From: Darksidea phi
Taxonomy: Eukaryota > Ascomycota > Dothideomycetes > Pleosporales > Lentitheciaceae
NCBI GenBank assembly: GCA_030770425.1
Contig: JASJFT010000005.1
Coordinates: forward strand, 186,001 to 250,000
Direction of reading: 5' to 3'
Length of the DNA: 64,000 nt
This document shows positions 10,490-22,157 of this stretch, piece by piece (the stretch's first letter is position 1; every line of letters begins with the position of its first letter). The position numbers were made by a program, and so were the translations under genes. The notes beneath the pieces were generated by a model. The model ran no database searches, was not told the DNA's origin, and was given only the letters and a program-made list of their open reading frames with translations.

Positions 10490-10697
10490 TTTGACTTTGC
10501 CATGAGAACGGTTGGACATGTTGTTTTTCTATTGCGGGAGTAGTGAGGAGAGTATACTCGAGTTAAAAGTGCCTGTACGTCATATTGAATGTCGAAGGGA
10601 TTCATCACTCGTGCGGAGCTAATGTGTACAAACGGCCGTAAATGCTAAATGTTAGTGCACCGCGCCGAAGTATATCAAAGCGGAATCCACGCTCTGT

Positions 10698-12193
10698 TCA
10701 ACCTTCCTCAGCAAGCATCCTGTCGATACTCGCCCAGTGGCTCTTATTCATATACCCCGACAACCAATAGTTTCCCTGATTGTCTTTCCCAATGATGGGG
10801 AATCCATTCGGCATTGTCAGACCGAATTGATTGTTCTGGATATATCTCGGCTTCGCCACTTTGGAGTCACCCGTCCTGACTATGGCGGGGGAGAAATCGA
10901 CATCGAAAAAATTTGCTTTGGTCCAATTTGAATAGGTGATCATGTGCATGCTCGTGTCACCAAAAAAGGGCGGCAGCTTGCCTGAGCTCTCACGAGTCAT
11001 GACGAAGAAGGCTTCTACCTGCTCGCGGGTCCCGAGCTCAATGATGGCCCTGCGAATGGAGGATGCAACGTAGCTGAGCGGTCTTTCCGCAATGTCTTTG
11101 ACCGACAACAGCACGTTGATGAAGCCGATGGCGTTGGAGAGGTAGGCCGCACCCTCCGGGATAAGGTCTTGTCGAAGCGGCTTCCGGATATCGTAAGCGT
11201 TGTTGAGGACGACCGTCTGGGCGGAAGTAGGCGGTAAATGCGAAACGGCAAGCCGTGTCCACCACGCGCACAACACGTCACCCTCGCTCAGAAAGGGTTT
11301 TGGGGCCAAAGGATCTGATTGAGCGGAGGCAAGCTCCGCAATGGCTTCGTTCCGGAGCTTCTGCAGGAACGACATTGGTACGCACACCATTCGATTTTCC
11401 TGCTTGCGGATGAAGTCCAGAGCTTGCCCCAGCCCATACCCTACAAGCCCGAATATTCCCATTTGCCGGGAAGCAAGTTTGTGTGGCTCTGTCGGCTTCG
11501 TTCCTAGCGTGGCAAACGGATCAGTGTCAGTGCCGTGGGGCGCCTTGACCTCGTCATCCTTGCCGTTGAGTATGAGACACCAAGCGTCGAGTAGTGCCTT
11601 CTTGCCCATGGCATCCATGAGTGTGTGCGGCCAGGACAGTGTGATGAGCGTCATGTCTTGAAATCTGACAATGTGCAAGCCTAGTTGAGGTCTGTCGGAT
11701 TTGAGGTAGTCGTCCAACTTCATCGGAGCTCCTGCAGGCGACATGAGGTCATGGTAGTCATCCGGATCACCGACAACGCTAGGTCGGCTGCTTGGCTTTG
11801 GAAGTCGAGAGGCTAGGGGATGGCTAGAGGCGTCGGTATCATACTGTACGTAAGAGTACGCGATGGCAGGGCGATGGGCTGTAAAGGTCTGGGGGATATG
11901 GTATTCGAGATTCCCGTTTTTCTGCGCCTCGTTGTCAGCCATACCGTTCTTCTCGGCTAACGTCGTGTCAAGTAACCTACATTCTTTCTCAGCCGAGCCC
12001 CGAGTTTCCACCATCCGTCCTTATGCACAAGGTGTTCAAGACTTGTATGGAGCTTTTCTACATCAAGGGCGCAGTCAAAAACAAACATAGAATACAGGAT
12101 AAATGCCCGCCAGAGAAGCCCATCATCAAAGAAGTGTAGAGGCACGATTTTATCACTTGCTTTTTGCGAAGGATCAGTCGCAAAGAGAGCCAT
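10698..12193 (-). CDS. BAHD-like acyltransferase (fungal transferase family)
   Basis: Two exons (12193-11981, 11921-10698) joined over a 59-nt phase-0 intron give 478 aa. The HxxxD active-site motif is present in WPHTLMDAMG (His170, Asp174), where His acts as the base that activates the acceptor hydroxyl. The second family motif DFGWG is not obvious; NNQFGLTMPNG sits near the expected place. The arrangement fits the fungal acyl-CoA-dependent transferases used to decorate secondary metabolites such as trichothecenes. There is no signal peptide or membrane segment, so it should be cytosolic. A TATATA element is 73 nt upstream of the ATG. Its neighbours are a rhodopsin-like membrane protein and a terpene synthase, which makes a terpenoid acceptor plausible but unproven. 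Confidence 0.8.
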
Positions 12194-12265
12194 CCCCTAT
12201 AATAGCTGATGACGTTCAGCTTGGACTGTGGTACGGGGCAGGGAGGTCACAGACTCGTCGGACCG

Positions 12266-12271
12266 TATATA
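12266..12271 (-). promoter_or_regulatory. TATA-like element of the acyltransferase gene
   Basis: TATATA (symmetric) lies 73 nt upstream of the minus-strand ATG at 12193. Confidence 0.4.
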
Positions 12272-12453
12272 CGCAGTACGGACAGGGCATGGAGAAGAAG
12301 AGGAAGTGTCGGTGTCCAGAAAAGAAAAGTGAGTCCAACATCACGAGTCAGTTCAGAGCAACCTGCATCGTCCTCACCGCTTTCTTGAATCGCGGTATTA
12401 CACACTGCGAAGCACAATTCGCCGGGCTCAGCAAATGGCAAACGAGCAGCAGT

Positions 12454-12479
12454 TAAAAAAATAAAAAATAAAAAATAAA
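12454..12479. repeat. A-rich low-complexity tract
   Basis: Runs of five to seven A separated by single T, in non-coding DNA. This is probably a simple repeat or nucleosome-excluding promoter element. Confidence 0.6.
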
Positions 12480-13535
12480 GCTGTCACTTCGCTCGAACCT
12501 AGTCGCTTCTCAGGCGGGTATCAATATTTCGGTCTCAATCCGAGGATCTCGTTGGCTTCGAATTGCAGGGCGCTCGGGTGGTGAAGCAGCGAAGCCACCC
12601 GCCTTGGCAAGCGGCTTTTAGCTTCGAGCTAGACTAGTCAACGAACCCTAACGAGCTGCCCGTAAGCAACAGGCACAATCTGACAATCAAAACGTCGAGT
12701 ATTCCGAATACAACCATGGTAAGGGAGTAAAGGTCTCTCGGATTTCTAAGCCTAGAGGGGTAGCGTGGTGCTCTCTGAGCTTCGCACGGTGGCAAAGATT
12801 TCACATTACCCCTTTAGATGCTCAGTATCAAACCCCCCCCAGCGTATTTAGAGGGCGGCAGGGTTCAAGCCCTCGACTCAAGATCTCCGTCTGCGGAAGC
12901 GGGTCGCCAATCTTCGAAGCGAGATATTGATGGATCGCCACACGGTGACCCACAGAGTGGCTCGATTTGTCCACTCAGAACACCTTATGTAATGATAGCT
13001 AGCCAATCATGAGCGCGAATATCAGCCCAGCTCCTTAACAAATCTTATCTGTTATGATACTTCTCGCTATCCCGTTTAAGTGGCCAAGATGAGCTGTTCC
13101 CTCGATGGCTCTAACCGACAGTGTTTGTGATCAATACAGCGCCTCAAAGTTTCCTCGCCTATCATCCAATTGACAACTTCTACAGTGGCCTGAGTCACAA
13201 AGCCCCCTATAGCGGGCAGCTAATCACACGGGGAATCGACGTGACATCCGTCGCCTCTAAACCGATGAGGCATGTATCAACACAAATGTCCTATCGCTTT
13301 TGCAAGAACTTCGTTTTCCTTTGTCTGAGTTTCCAGCCCTTCGGTATGTCTCCATATATTGAAGGAGGCGGACCCCTGTAGGTAGGCGTTTCCTAGTTTT
13401 AAAGATGTCTTGCATCCTGACCCCGCATGGCTTCTGGAGCCATACCTCTATTCATTCATCCTTTTTCACCCCACCGTCTTGTCATTGTCTTTAGGTTTTT
13501 ATCTCTTTGGAGTCTAACAAACTGGGTGACCGATC

Positions 13536-14825
13536 ATGGCATCAGCATTGCCTCCAAATATGACTGAAGGGGAGAGGAAGGCTATGGGTGCACAGTTGTC
13601 GGTGGCCGCCTATGCTGAGCCACCCATTGTGCCCGAGGGCCTTGCCATGACCTTGATTATCATCGCAGGTGTCACCATGGGGCTTGCGACGATTGTGGTG
13701 GCGTTGAGAACGTATGTGCGCTTGCTGCTGACGCGTACCTCAAAGGGTTGGGGCTGGGATGATACATTTGCGCTCTTGTCTTATGTAAGTATCCCTCCCG
13801 CCTTTATGCATGCTTTATCCCAATTCCGGTCCCTGAACCCTACAATATGTCATTGCTGATGGTTTACCTCAGGGGGCCTTTATTTCCAGTGGCATTTTTG
13901 CCATCAAGGCCGCCTACTACGGGCTAGGTACACCGGACTCTAAGCTCAACGATCTTCTCATGATTCGTTGTGCCGAGTACATGCTCTATTCACAAGTACT
14001 CTATGGCTTGTCCATGCCTCTTGTGAAAGCCACTGTGGTTTTTATGCTGCTGCACTTCACCACGCAGAAAGTATACCGATGGACGCTCTACGTTATGCAG
14101 TTTACTGCGACCCTTATGGCTATAATCGGTATTGCGGCATCACTGCTGTATTGCAGACCAGTTCAGGCATACTGGAACCCTTTGCTCGGCAAGTGTGGCG
14201 ATATCATGGTTGTTGTGAGAATTGGATACGCATGGACCGCAGTTGGTATTGTGACAGATTGGTGCGCTGCCATCTTGCCATGGTTTGTGGTCCGCAAATT
14301 GCAAATGTCAAGGAGATCGAAGGCTACGATTATGGCCATTCTTGGGCTGGGCGCCGTGGCGAGCACGGCGACTATTGTCCGTGCCCCATACTTGAAGTAT
14401 TATCTTGTCCAGACGGACAGACTTTGTGGGTACCCTCGCACGTCCCGGATTTTCGTCAGCTGACGCTTGAAGACTGGAACGGCCACATCACCGTCTGGTG
14501 TCTCCTCGAAAGCGGTATCGGCATAATCGCTTCCTCGCTTCCCGCTCTTCGCTCGCTCTTCATCAAGTACCTCGAGAACACCCGCTACGGCTCGGGTAAC
14601 AAATCCTCAAGGGGCATTAGGTCGGGGGCGAAACCGCTTCAGACCGTTGGTGGAAGTAATCATGAGCCTTCCATCCCGCTAGACACGCTCAGTCCGACCG
14701 GGGTAGGTGGACGGTGGAATCGCCTTGAAGATGATGCCAGCTCCAAGGGCATTATTGTGCAAGAACATACAATCAATATTGAGTATGAAAGTTTGAGTGA
14801 GGGGGAACACAAGGATGACACGTGA
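13536..14825 (+). CDS. Seven-transmembrane fungal rhodopsin-like integral membrane protein
   Basis: Three exons (13536-13784, 13873-14425, 14473-14825) with introns of 88 and 47 nt give 384 aa. About seven hydrophobic helices follow a short N-terminus: MTLIIIAGVTMGLATIVVAL, then the helices from GAFISSG, VKATVVFMLL, TLMAIIGIAASLLYC, YAWTAVGIVTDWCAAILPWF, ATIMAILGLGAVAS and TVWCLLESGIGIIAS. Family marks include WGWDD after helix 1, CRPVQAYW, the DWCAAILPW segment and WCLLE-GI. The Lys of true opsins is not evident. These proteins are PTH11-like plasma membrane proteins often next to metabolite or effector genes; their ligands are mostly unknown. The second intron is inferred from frame and a CTGAC branch site, and joins ...TDRLY to WNGH. 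The C-terminal tail is hydrophilic and Ser-rich. Confidence 0.83.
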
Positions 14826-15983
14826 TACCTGCAGTAGTGCACTGCTGGTAGCGCTTGACTGGACGAATTTGCGTCTCTGGGGCTTATGTTGGCACCACAC
14901 GGGCGTATCGCTTGGATAGCAGAAAAAACGCAGCCACCAAAAATTGAAATTGCTTTTCCTCTGGCGATGCCCAATTCCACCCCTTGATGGACCAGGCGTA
15001 TACGCCCCAGCCTAGCAAGGACGCGTGCTGTCGGTAGCACCGCATTACTCGTTGTTAGGCCATTTTTTCTAACCAAAGGTTACAAATCCATCTCGCACCA
15101 ACCCGACGATCCAATCCTTCGCTACCAGCCTTACATGCCAGGGTCAGTATCTGATCGCGCGCATACAGCCAACTACCGGTTTCAGATTTCGCCTCAAGCT
15201 TCTGCAGACCCACCGTGTGCCGTTTCTGCATATCCATCATGACGTCGGGCGCTGAGCATTACCATTATACAGCCCTATGAAACGGTCGGGCCTTAACGGT
15301 GGTCTTCATGTTATGGTTATACGAACGGCCAATGTCCAACGTTGGGATAACTCTTGGATAGAATGTCGCCATCGCATACCAGCATCGCTACCTGTCCGCC
15401 AGCGGAGCCACCAGGGAAACCTCCACGACTGAAAACCCCCACAAGAGGTATTTACGCCTTGTCCAAGCTCACCGGACAGATCGTCGGGCTGCAGTCACAC
15501 GGTCTCAACGTTTACCGTGCATTTCGATAGTCAGCCACTAGATGCACGGTGCCTAATGATCATGGGATCAGATCCGGGCTCTGTTGTTGCAGCGGACCCA
15601 CTTGCACGTCTACTGAAAAGGGCCGGTGGATGAGTGGACGCTTCGAGACACGAGGCGGGATGACATTGGCCCTAGTCCACCATTGGAGTGAGTATGGGCT
15701 GCTTTGGACCACACCGCGACGCTGACACCGCTTCAGTCGCGAAGCGAGTAGCAACGCAGTACACTGGTTATCGTAAGGGGTCCCTGCATATGCAATGTAA
15801 CAGCACTTCATGCCATTGAGGATGCCGACTGGATCTATGCCGGCAGTAATGAGATATATAAAGACAGGCATATTCTACTGATATCAGTCTTCCAACTGCT
15901 ACCTTCCAAACACGTTCAAGGATTAGACATTCACCCTCACTGAGCTTCCCTTTGGCCGGACCTGTCTAAGCATTGGCATCATC
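14826..15983. other. Intergenic region, 1.2 kb
   Basis: Non-coding as far as I can see. The 3' portion contains the TATA box of the terpene synthase gene. Confidence 0.45.
15855..15862 (+). promoter_or_regulatory. TATA box of the terpene synthase gene
   Basis: TATATAAA 122 nt upstream of the ATG at 15984. Confidence 0.5.
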
Positions 15984-17396
15984 ATGACCTATTCCTGTAG
16001 CAGCTCACGCAGGAGCTCGTACAGCATCTCCGGCACCCTCTCAAATCCCGATTCAGCTATTGACATCCCTGAAGAACCATGTTCCTTGAAGGGTATGATA
16101 TACGCAAGACCGGCGGAGTTGAAGAGCAAACTCGTTAAGATAAGACTGCCCAATGTCTTCTCCTCAATCACTGCCCCAGCTGCGCGGCTCAACCCATTCC
16201 TAGCATCAAATGTCCCAGAGGAAGCGGATGAGTGGACAAGGAGGTGTGTACAAACGAAAGGTTAATTTTCAACTGGCTTTGCTAATACTCTATCCAGTGT
16301 ACTGCAGCTCGACGACAAATCCTTCGCTCGTCATCGTAAAGCGCAGGTCACTTTGCTCGCGGCCGGCTTCGTCCCCGAGGCAGATGCCAATGGATACCGC
16401 ATCATGTGCGATTTCATGGAATGGGTCTTCTACTTCGACGATCTTTTTGACGAGGGTAATCTCCGAGAAGACCCTGTTGCAGCGAGAGATGAAGTCGGGG
16501 CACATCTGGATATCCACAACGACAACCACCCAAATATCTCATCGGAAGACCAGCCGGTGCGATATATGTACCAGGTGCTCTGGAGGAAGATACAGGCGAT
16601 TTCGTCCCCGGGTGCACAAGCGCGATATGTCCAGGGCATGCGCCATTACTTCGAAGGGTGCATCGTCCAGGTAGATGCGTACTACTGGCATACCCGTGGA
16701 TATGCGTCTACGACTTTTGATATGTTTTGGCGCGGACGGACTCACTCGGTTGGATGTCGTCCATGCCAGGCGCTTCTAGAGTATGTTCACATGTCAAAGG
16801 GAAGCAACTGAGCTAACTATCGTCGATAGACCACTCTATAAGCTCGACCTTCCGGATGAGGTTTGGTCGCACCCCATGATCAAGGAAGCTGAAGACGCTG
16901 CGACCATTATCACCTTCTTGTGAGTCGCCATTGATCACGCCAGTTGGTCAAGCACGCTGCATGCTGCACAGTGACTAACTATCTACTAGGCACAACGACA
17001 TCTTCTCCTATCGCAAAGAGCAGGTAAGCATAACCATCATCATAGCCGATCCAATCGCTACCAGAACCGAGAATTGACTATTCTAAGGCTGAACCCGAAG
17101 CCGTCCCCCACAACACGATTCATATCCTTCAACGCGAGCGCAAGCTCACACTCCAAGAATCCTTCGACTTTGCTGGCGAGCTCCTCAAACAGGCAGTGCA
17201 GCGATGGTACTGGACGCAGCAACACCTGCCAAGCTTCGGTGAGCACGCCGATGTACAGGTCCAGCGGTATCTTGAGGGGTTATTGGACCAGGTCAAGGCG
17301 AATCTGCATTGGAGTTTTGCTTCGGGAAGATATTTCGGGAAGGACAGTGAGGAAGCGAGAAAGACGATGACGATGCTAATCCCAGTGTATGGTTAG
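15984..17396 (+). CDS. Class I terpene synthase (probable sesquiterpene cyclase)
   Basis: Five exons (15984-16243, 16298-16780, 16830-16919, 16990-17023, 17088-17396) give 391 aa; all four introns (49-70 nt) keep frame. Class I terpene synthases ionise a prenyl diphosphate, usually farnesyl diphosphate, and cyclise it. All three metal/diphosphate motifs are present: DDLFDE at 134-139 (DDxxD type), NDIFSYRKE with the NSE triad Asn280, Ser284, Glu288, and the C-terminal Arg370-Tyr371 pair about 80 residues later. The spacing is that of fungal sesquiterpene synthases. The first 85 residues are Ser-rich, with no targeting signal. The neighbouring acyltransferase could decorate the product. Which terpene is made cannot be read from the sequence. 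Confidence 0.92.
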
Positions 17397-20245
17397 AGAA
17401 GAGGAGAGGATAGGATTGGTGTATTGTCTAGGTATCGGGCGTTGGCGGAGATTTCCATTTACTACATGCGCTTTAGTGATCAATTGGTCAGTTTCTTCGC
17501 GTAAATTTCTTGGTGGTGGCATTGAATTTCCCGCTACGATCGGGCACAATGAATTAGTGCTATATTATCTTGATTGTTCTCAGAGATGACGCGCCAATTT
17601 TGGACCGCCACCGATTTATTGCTTGGGGAAAGCTCAACCCCGCTCTCGGCTATTTAGAAGTCTGCATCCGTTAGAGCATGATGCGCCTCCCAATAATTCG
17701 ATACCAATCCTGAGCGGCAATCATAAAATACGTAACGCCGGGACGCCTAACGATGTGGTAGGATTCAGCTCAAGCGATGACGAAGACATTATTTGCTGGA
17801 AGAAGGACGCGTTTTTAGACCAGTGGGGGTGGCCGGAAGTCACATGCCACAAGAGTCCTCTAGAGTCGAAGGATGGCTGGGCGATTGCGGGTACATCCGT
17901 GGCCAATGAATGCTGTGTCACGCTAAACCCATGCTTGCGCTTTACTCCACTAAATATCGTGCCCTCCCTGCCTGCACGCACCGAAAGTGAAGTCTCCGAA
18001 GGAACTTGCATTAGTCTAAGATCGCTATGAAAGCGGCGTGCGACAAAAGCGACTGGTACTAGGCTTCCCTTAGCACACATCCCGAGAAGACGCTAGTCCT
18101 TAGACCCAGAGTCCAAGACCCCCAGATTTATCCGGACGCACATCCTCTTTTCTCTATTGGGTGGTGAGGACGACAATGGTCTACGTTGCAGGAGGAGCAC
18201 GTGTGCTAGTATTCGCTCACAACGGTCCACTGTCGCTTGATGTTTTTCTATAGCAGGTCAAAGATGCCCAACCCACTAGATGCCCAACTTGGACCAGGCT
18301 AACTCGGACCAGAAATTCGGACTCCTCGGCCTTTCCTCGCCGTTTGCTCACGGCCCGACATTCAACTCTTTCAGCCGTCTCCGATTGCCGTAGCAAATCA
18401 TATCTACGGCAACGCCCAACAGTTGTATCTTCATCGCCAAGTTAGCGTCCCTTTTCAACTTCCTTCGTAACAAAGCTCGAACGTCCATCTGTCCAAGGCC
18501 ATTGAGTGGCCTTGCAGGGGTAGAACCGAGCGCGCTCTATAGTAAGGTCGGACCCTCTTTCCCAACCCCAATTATTCAGACTCCGGCCTATCAACGATCT
18601 CGAGAGTCGATCTCCATCTCTTCTAGCCCCACTCCTCCAACTCCGCCTCTCCAATCTCATTGTTTTAAATTACCTCGGTCCTACCCAAGAGACCGTTCCA
18701 CGAATATCAATCTTGGATGACCGACATTGTCGATGAGAAGCAACGACACTAAGACAAGCACGCTATGACGCGTGCTCTATTGCCTCGTGGGAACATTTTG
18801 GCACCTATTTGGAAATCGAAATGCTAGGTACAGTTCAAGTGTCTGTTTGGATTAGTTAAACCTACAAAATATGAATAGATCACAGCGTCTTCCTAGTAGA
18901 AGGTTGAAACGTTTCCTCTTAAGCGGAGGCTTATTAGCTACCTACTAATCGATATTAATCGTTCCACTCTTTTCATGTACAGGTTAAATTTCAGTGCTAG
19001 ACTTCCGATGTATACAGTTTATTGTCAGAGTACAACCCTCGAATAGCATAGTTGCGCAATGCAGCTTTTCCCCGGGGGGAAAGGAACATTACACTAGGTA
19101 TGATCCTTATGGAAAAGTTTTAAAACCTAAAGTAGAAACATTCTCTTCTATAGATTTCTGCTTTCTCTATCGTACGCTCCAAGTTTCTTAATATCTCTAG
19201 CAATGACATCTCCGATATCTTTTACCTTCACATTTATCTCAATAGGATCCTAGTTCATCCTGTTTGGTAGATGAAACTCGCCTAGTAGCCAAGTAGATTG
19301 TGTATCCACTGAGTGTATAATAGCATGTTCCAATGGATTGCAGGCCGCCTTCAAAGTTCCTCTCCTACTATACGTCGATATTGGGCTAATACAGTCAGCG
19401 AAAAGCAAGGCTCTAAGCCCAAAGGTGTTATACCAAGCGTAGAGCAAACTTGCTTAAACCTCTACTATCACGAATCGGCGGATCTGGGAGAATGTATGTT
19501 CTCCATACCTCACCACTGTAATGCTCTTGTCGCCAACGTACCGAGGTTGCTCGCCGGCGCTTACGAGAGCCAACATCGAGAACACCTCATTATATTAGTC
19601 GTAGGTCATCAAAAATAATTAGTGAGCAAACGACCTTATCACATACATTACCGATTCTGAAGAAGCTATACGCTTCGGCTCCTGTTCGCATACGGTAACC
19701 TTATAGTTTTAAGATAGTCATCGCATGGATCATCTGGATCACCTATGCACTTACTACTATCCAAAGACTCATAACAGCCTCTCGATGGTGTACCGGGTAT
19801 TAACTCTGGAAGCTGCGATCTGATGCTGGAAGGAACTTCTCCGCATTAGTCCAAGACGCAGCCAATGGCGTAGGTAGAACCATTTTACCTGACTCAGGCA
19901 TTTGCGCCTCATTCTCTTGGGACGTCAGGGCACATTCCATATTGCACCGCTCCAATGGCTTCCACCAGTGGTGGGCACATTTTCCTTCATATTGATCAGC
20001 CATTTCACTAGTTGAATGCTATTAGAAATAACCAATCATAGGGATCCACTGTAACATAGTAGTGGTCCCGATATTCGACGCTCCATATCCATCCTTGCAC
20101 AACTGTGCAATCCCCACTTGTGGCATTGGCTTTATCAGAGGCATGCGCTATTGAAGATATGAATACGCACTAGACATTAACATGATCCGTCCGCTACACT
20201 AATAAACGAAGCTTTAAAGGGTGGAGTAAATTCTGTAACTTTGAC
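17397..20245. other. Gene-poor, partly AT-rich region, 2.8 kb
   Basis: No intact gene is supported. The stretch from about 18.8 to 19.4 kb is AT-rich with many TA steps, as in DNA hit by repeat-induced point mutation. It contains one copy of a diverged direct repeat (18965-19085). A 67-residue minus-strand frame at 19800-20003 begins with ATG but resembles nothing I know. Confidence 0.5.
18965..19085 (+). repeat. Diverged direct repeat, copy A
   Basis: Shares an almost identical 28-nt block (TAGCATAGTTGCGCAAT followed by one variable base and CAGCTTTTCC) with copy B at 22023-22157. Weaker similarity extends about 80 nt upstream (CATGTA..., CAGTGCT, a TTACAG-like block). Same orientation. It may be the remains of a dispersed element. 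Confidence 0.6.
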
Positions 20246-21685
20246 CTAATTCTTTTTAAAGCGGAGCAAGCTGGGGTTCGACATATTGAATTGTATCTGA
20301 GGATGGAAACCTTGGTCCAAAGTCACTAGGGTAGTATGATACCCTTCCGATGTTGGGTGAAGTATCGCATATGGATAGAAACTATCGACGTTGGAGCCAT
20401 TCAAACACATGAGAATGTCGTCTTGAGTAATCCCCTCGAGAAGTCTACCGCTGTATTCGAAACAAGAGCTGTGTGTACCAGAGCCCGCGCTGATTTCTTC
20501 CGGGAAATGTAAATGATTCACCGTCATGGTGATTCGCTTTGATGAATCATTAGCTAAACTTCCCTCCATAGCTGAAGCATCTATCTGAAGAGCATGGCAA
20601 AGCCTGAGCAAAGATTCTTGGCCGGTCCAGGCTTGAAAGTGCTCGCCAGCCCTCCAAAAGAGCGAAACCTTGTCCTCGTTATAGTCGACATCGAAGGTAG
20701 GGTCGTTGAGAAGCGCAAGGAGCGCGTAAATCCTATCGCGAATGTCGGTACACTCTGAGTCACTGGGCCAACCAAGCAGGGCCCATAGGGAGTAGTTACA
20801 ACGGGCACTGTTCTCGGACCATTCCTTTCTGATTTTGAGCATAACAGAATCGCCGAGGTCTGCGATCCTTCTGTTTTCAATTTGGTTGCTCGTTTCAACC
20901 TGATCGGAGAGGGTCCATCTGATGACATCGATTGCTTGAAAAAGCTTAGACTACTCCGTCTCCCTACCCGCGATCACTAAGCGCAGACCGGCGGCCAGAA
21001 GGATTTCTTGAGATATCCAGGTGTGGGTTTAGTACGGGTTTGAACATATTCGTAACAGTCCGAGTTTGAAGCTTTCACCCTGGGCGTTGAGAAGTCTCGC
21101 CCTTTCGGCCTTGACATGAGCAGGCTGGGAAAATTTCCTGTGAATGAGCAGAAGTGAGATAGGTTCGGTGGTGTTGTTGATGATGTCGAAAACGCCGTCT
21201 AGCTCAGCTTGGACGCCCAACCATATCAAGACCCTACTGGCTCCAGTGAAAACCCGGCCCATTTGCTGCACTTGATGGCCCTTCTCGACGCAGTCTTTTT
21301 GATTGATACACAATGCATCGATCCAGAAGCGCTGATAGCAATAACGGCGCCTTGCAGTCTCCAGGAAATCGAAGAGATTTTCACGAACTCGTATCGGCTG
21401 GTTATTGAGAAGGATCTCATGGTTTTCGATATCCTCTCCCCATGTGTATGAGAGCCAATGGTATTCTTTAGGGGCTTGCTCTTGTCGGACTTCCACTTGA
21501 ATTCGGCCGTCACTTAAGTCAGGCAGGACTTCCAGGATGCGGATTGAGTCTGGATCCAGAGGCTGGTAAGCAAAGGCCGCCTTTCGGGAAGTGTCTGACT
21601 CGGTTGGCGCGGTGCCGGTTCTCTTTATAAAGTCTTCGTCCTCGTTGATAGTTTTTACATCGGAAGCAGAACGCATGTCCACCAT
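20246..21685 (-). pseudogene. HET-domain (heterokaryon incompatibility) protein, broken by two stop codons
   Basis: One minus-strand frame runs from ATG 21685 to the stop at 20246 and encodes a HET protein, interrupted by TAA at 21029-21031 and TAG at 20951-20953. HET proteins trigger programmed cell death after fusion of unlike hyphae. Family hallmarks flank the breaks: YHWLSYTWGE, FWIDALCINQ, VQQMGRVFTGASRVLIWLG before; TWISQEILLAAG between; and DIRDRIYALLALL plus VDYNEDK after. Both stops fall where the family normally has Trp (after NPY, and after the E of a GxxxEW-like block), so each is TGG changed to TAA or TAG. There is no frameshift, so the break is recent or few in number. Around 480 residues would be the full length. 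Short introns removing the stops seem unlikely because conserved coding sequence surrounds them. Confidence 0.82.
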
Positions 21686-22022
21686 GGTAGTGACCCTGCG
21701 TAGGCCTTTTCTTCGGAGCGTGGAAATTTGCTGCTGCGCTCAAAGTCGTGCCAAGGAATGAACTTCAGGACTTTTCTCTTCCGAATGTTGAGCCGGTCTG
21801 GCGCCGAAACCAACTTGATCCTATAAAAGCAGGCGTACCCAGCGAGCCCATCCAGGCCGATTAACATTAGCAGAAACACTATGCAAGCAACTGCAACTGG
21901 TCCAGGCGAAGCAAGATTGGTAAACTAGAAGAGCTTAAGGGACCGTGTCTCAATTCCGGCCACCTAAACCACACAGCCATGCAACATTAGTGCTGAGTCA
22001 CCCAGCAATTCCGAGGCTCACT

Positions 22023-22157
22023 CCACTACACTATCATGTATAAGGTGAGTGGCATGTGCAGATACTATTACAGTGCTGGTTTTCGGATATTTACAGGTTA
22101 TCATTAAAGTATACTTCTTATATTAGCATAGTTGCGCAATACAGCTTTTCCTCGAGA
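22023..22157 (+). repeat. Diverged direct repeat, copy B
   Basis: Second copy of the repeat at 18965-19085, same orientation, about 3 kb away, with the HET pseudogene between the copies. The core block differs by one base; flanks are much more diverged and AT-shifted. Confidence 0.6.

Larger units (their letters stand above)
12194..13535. other. Intergenic region, 1.3 kb, between divergent acyltransferase and membrane-protein genes
   Basis: No gene is supported. It contains an A-rich low-complexity tract near 12454-12479 and a small hairpin at 12575-12601 (7-bp stem, 13-nt loop). The right end should hold the promoter of the rhodopsin-like gene and the left end that of the acyltransferase. 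Confidence 0.5.

Noticed and set aside
10737..11661. Plus-strand frames inside the acyltransferase gene
   Set aside because: They are antisense shadows; the minus strand has the HxxxD motif and a coherent 478-residue protein.
12855..12875. GGGTTCAAGCCC-like block resembling a tRNA B box
   Set aside because: The flanking bases do not form a T stem and no A box or acceptor stem is found at the right distance.
17623..18030. Open frame of 135 codons on the plus strand downstream of the terpene synthase
   Set aside because: It begins with TTG rather than ATG, shows no family pattern, and the opposite strand is equally open; I treat it as chance.
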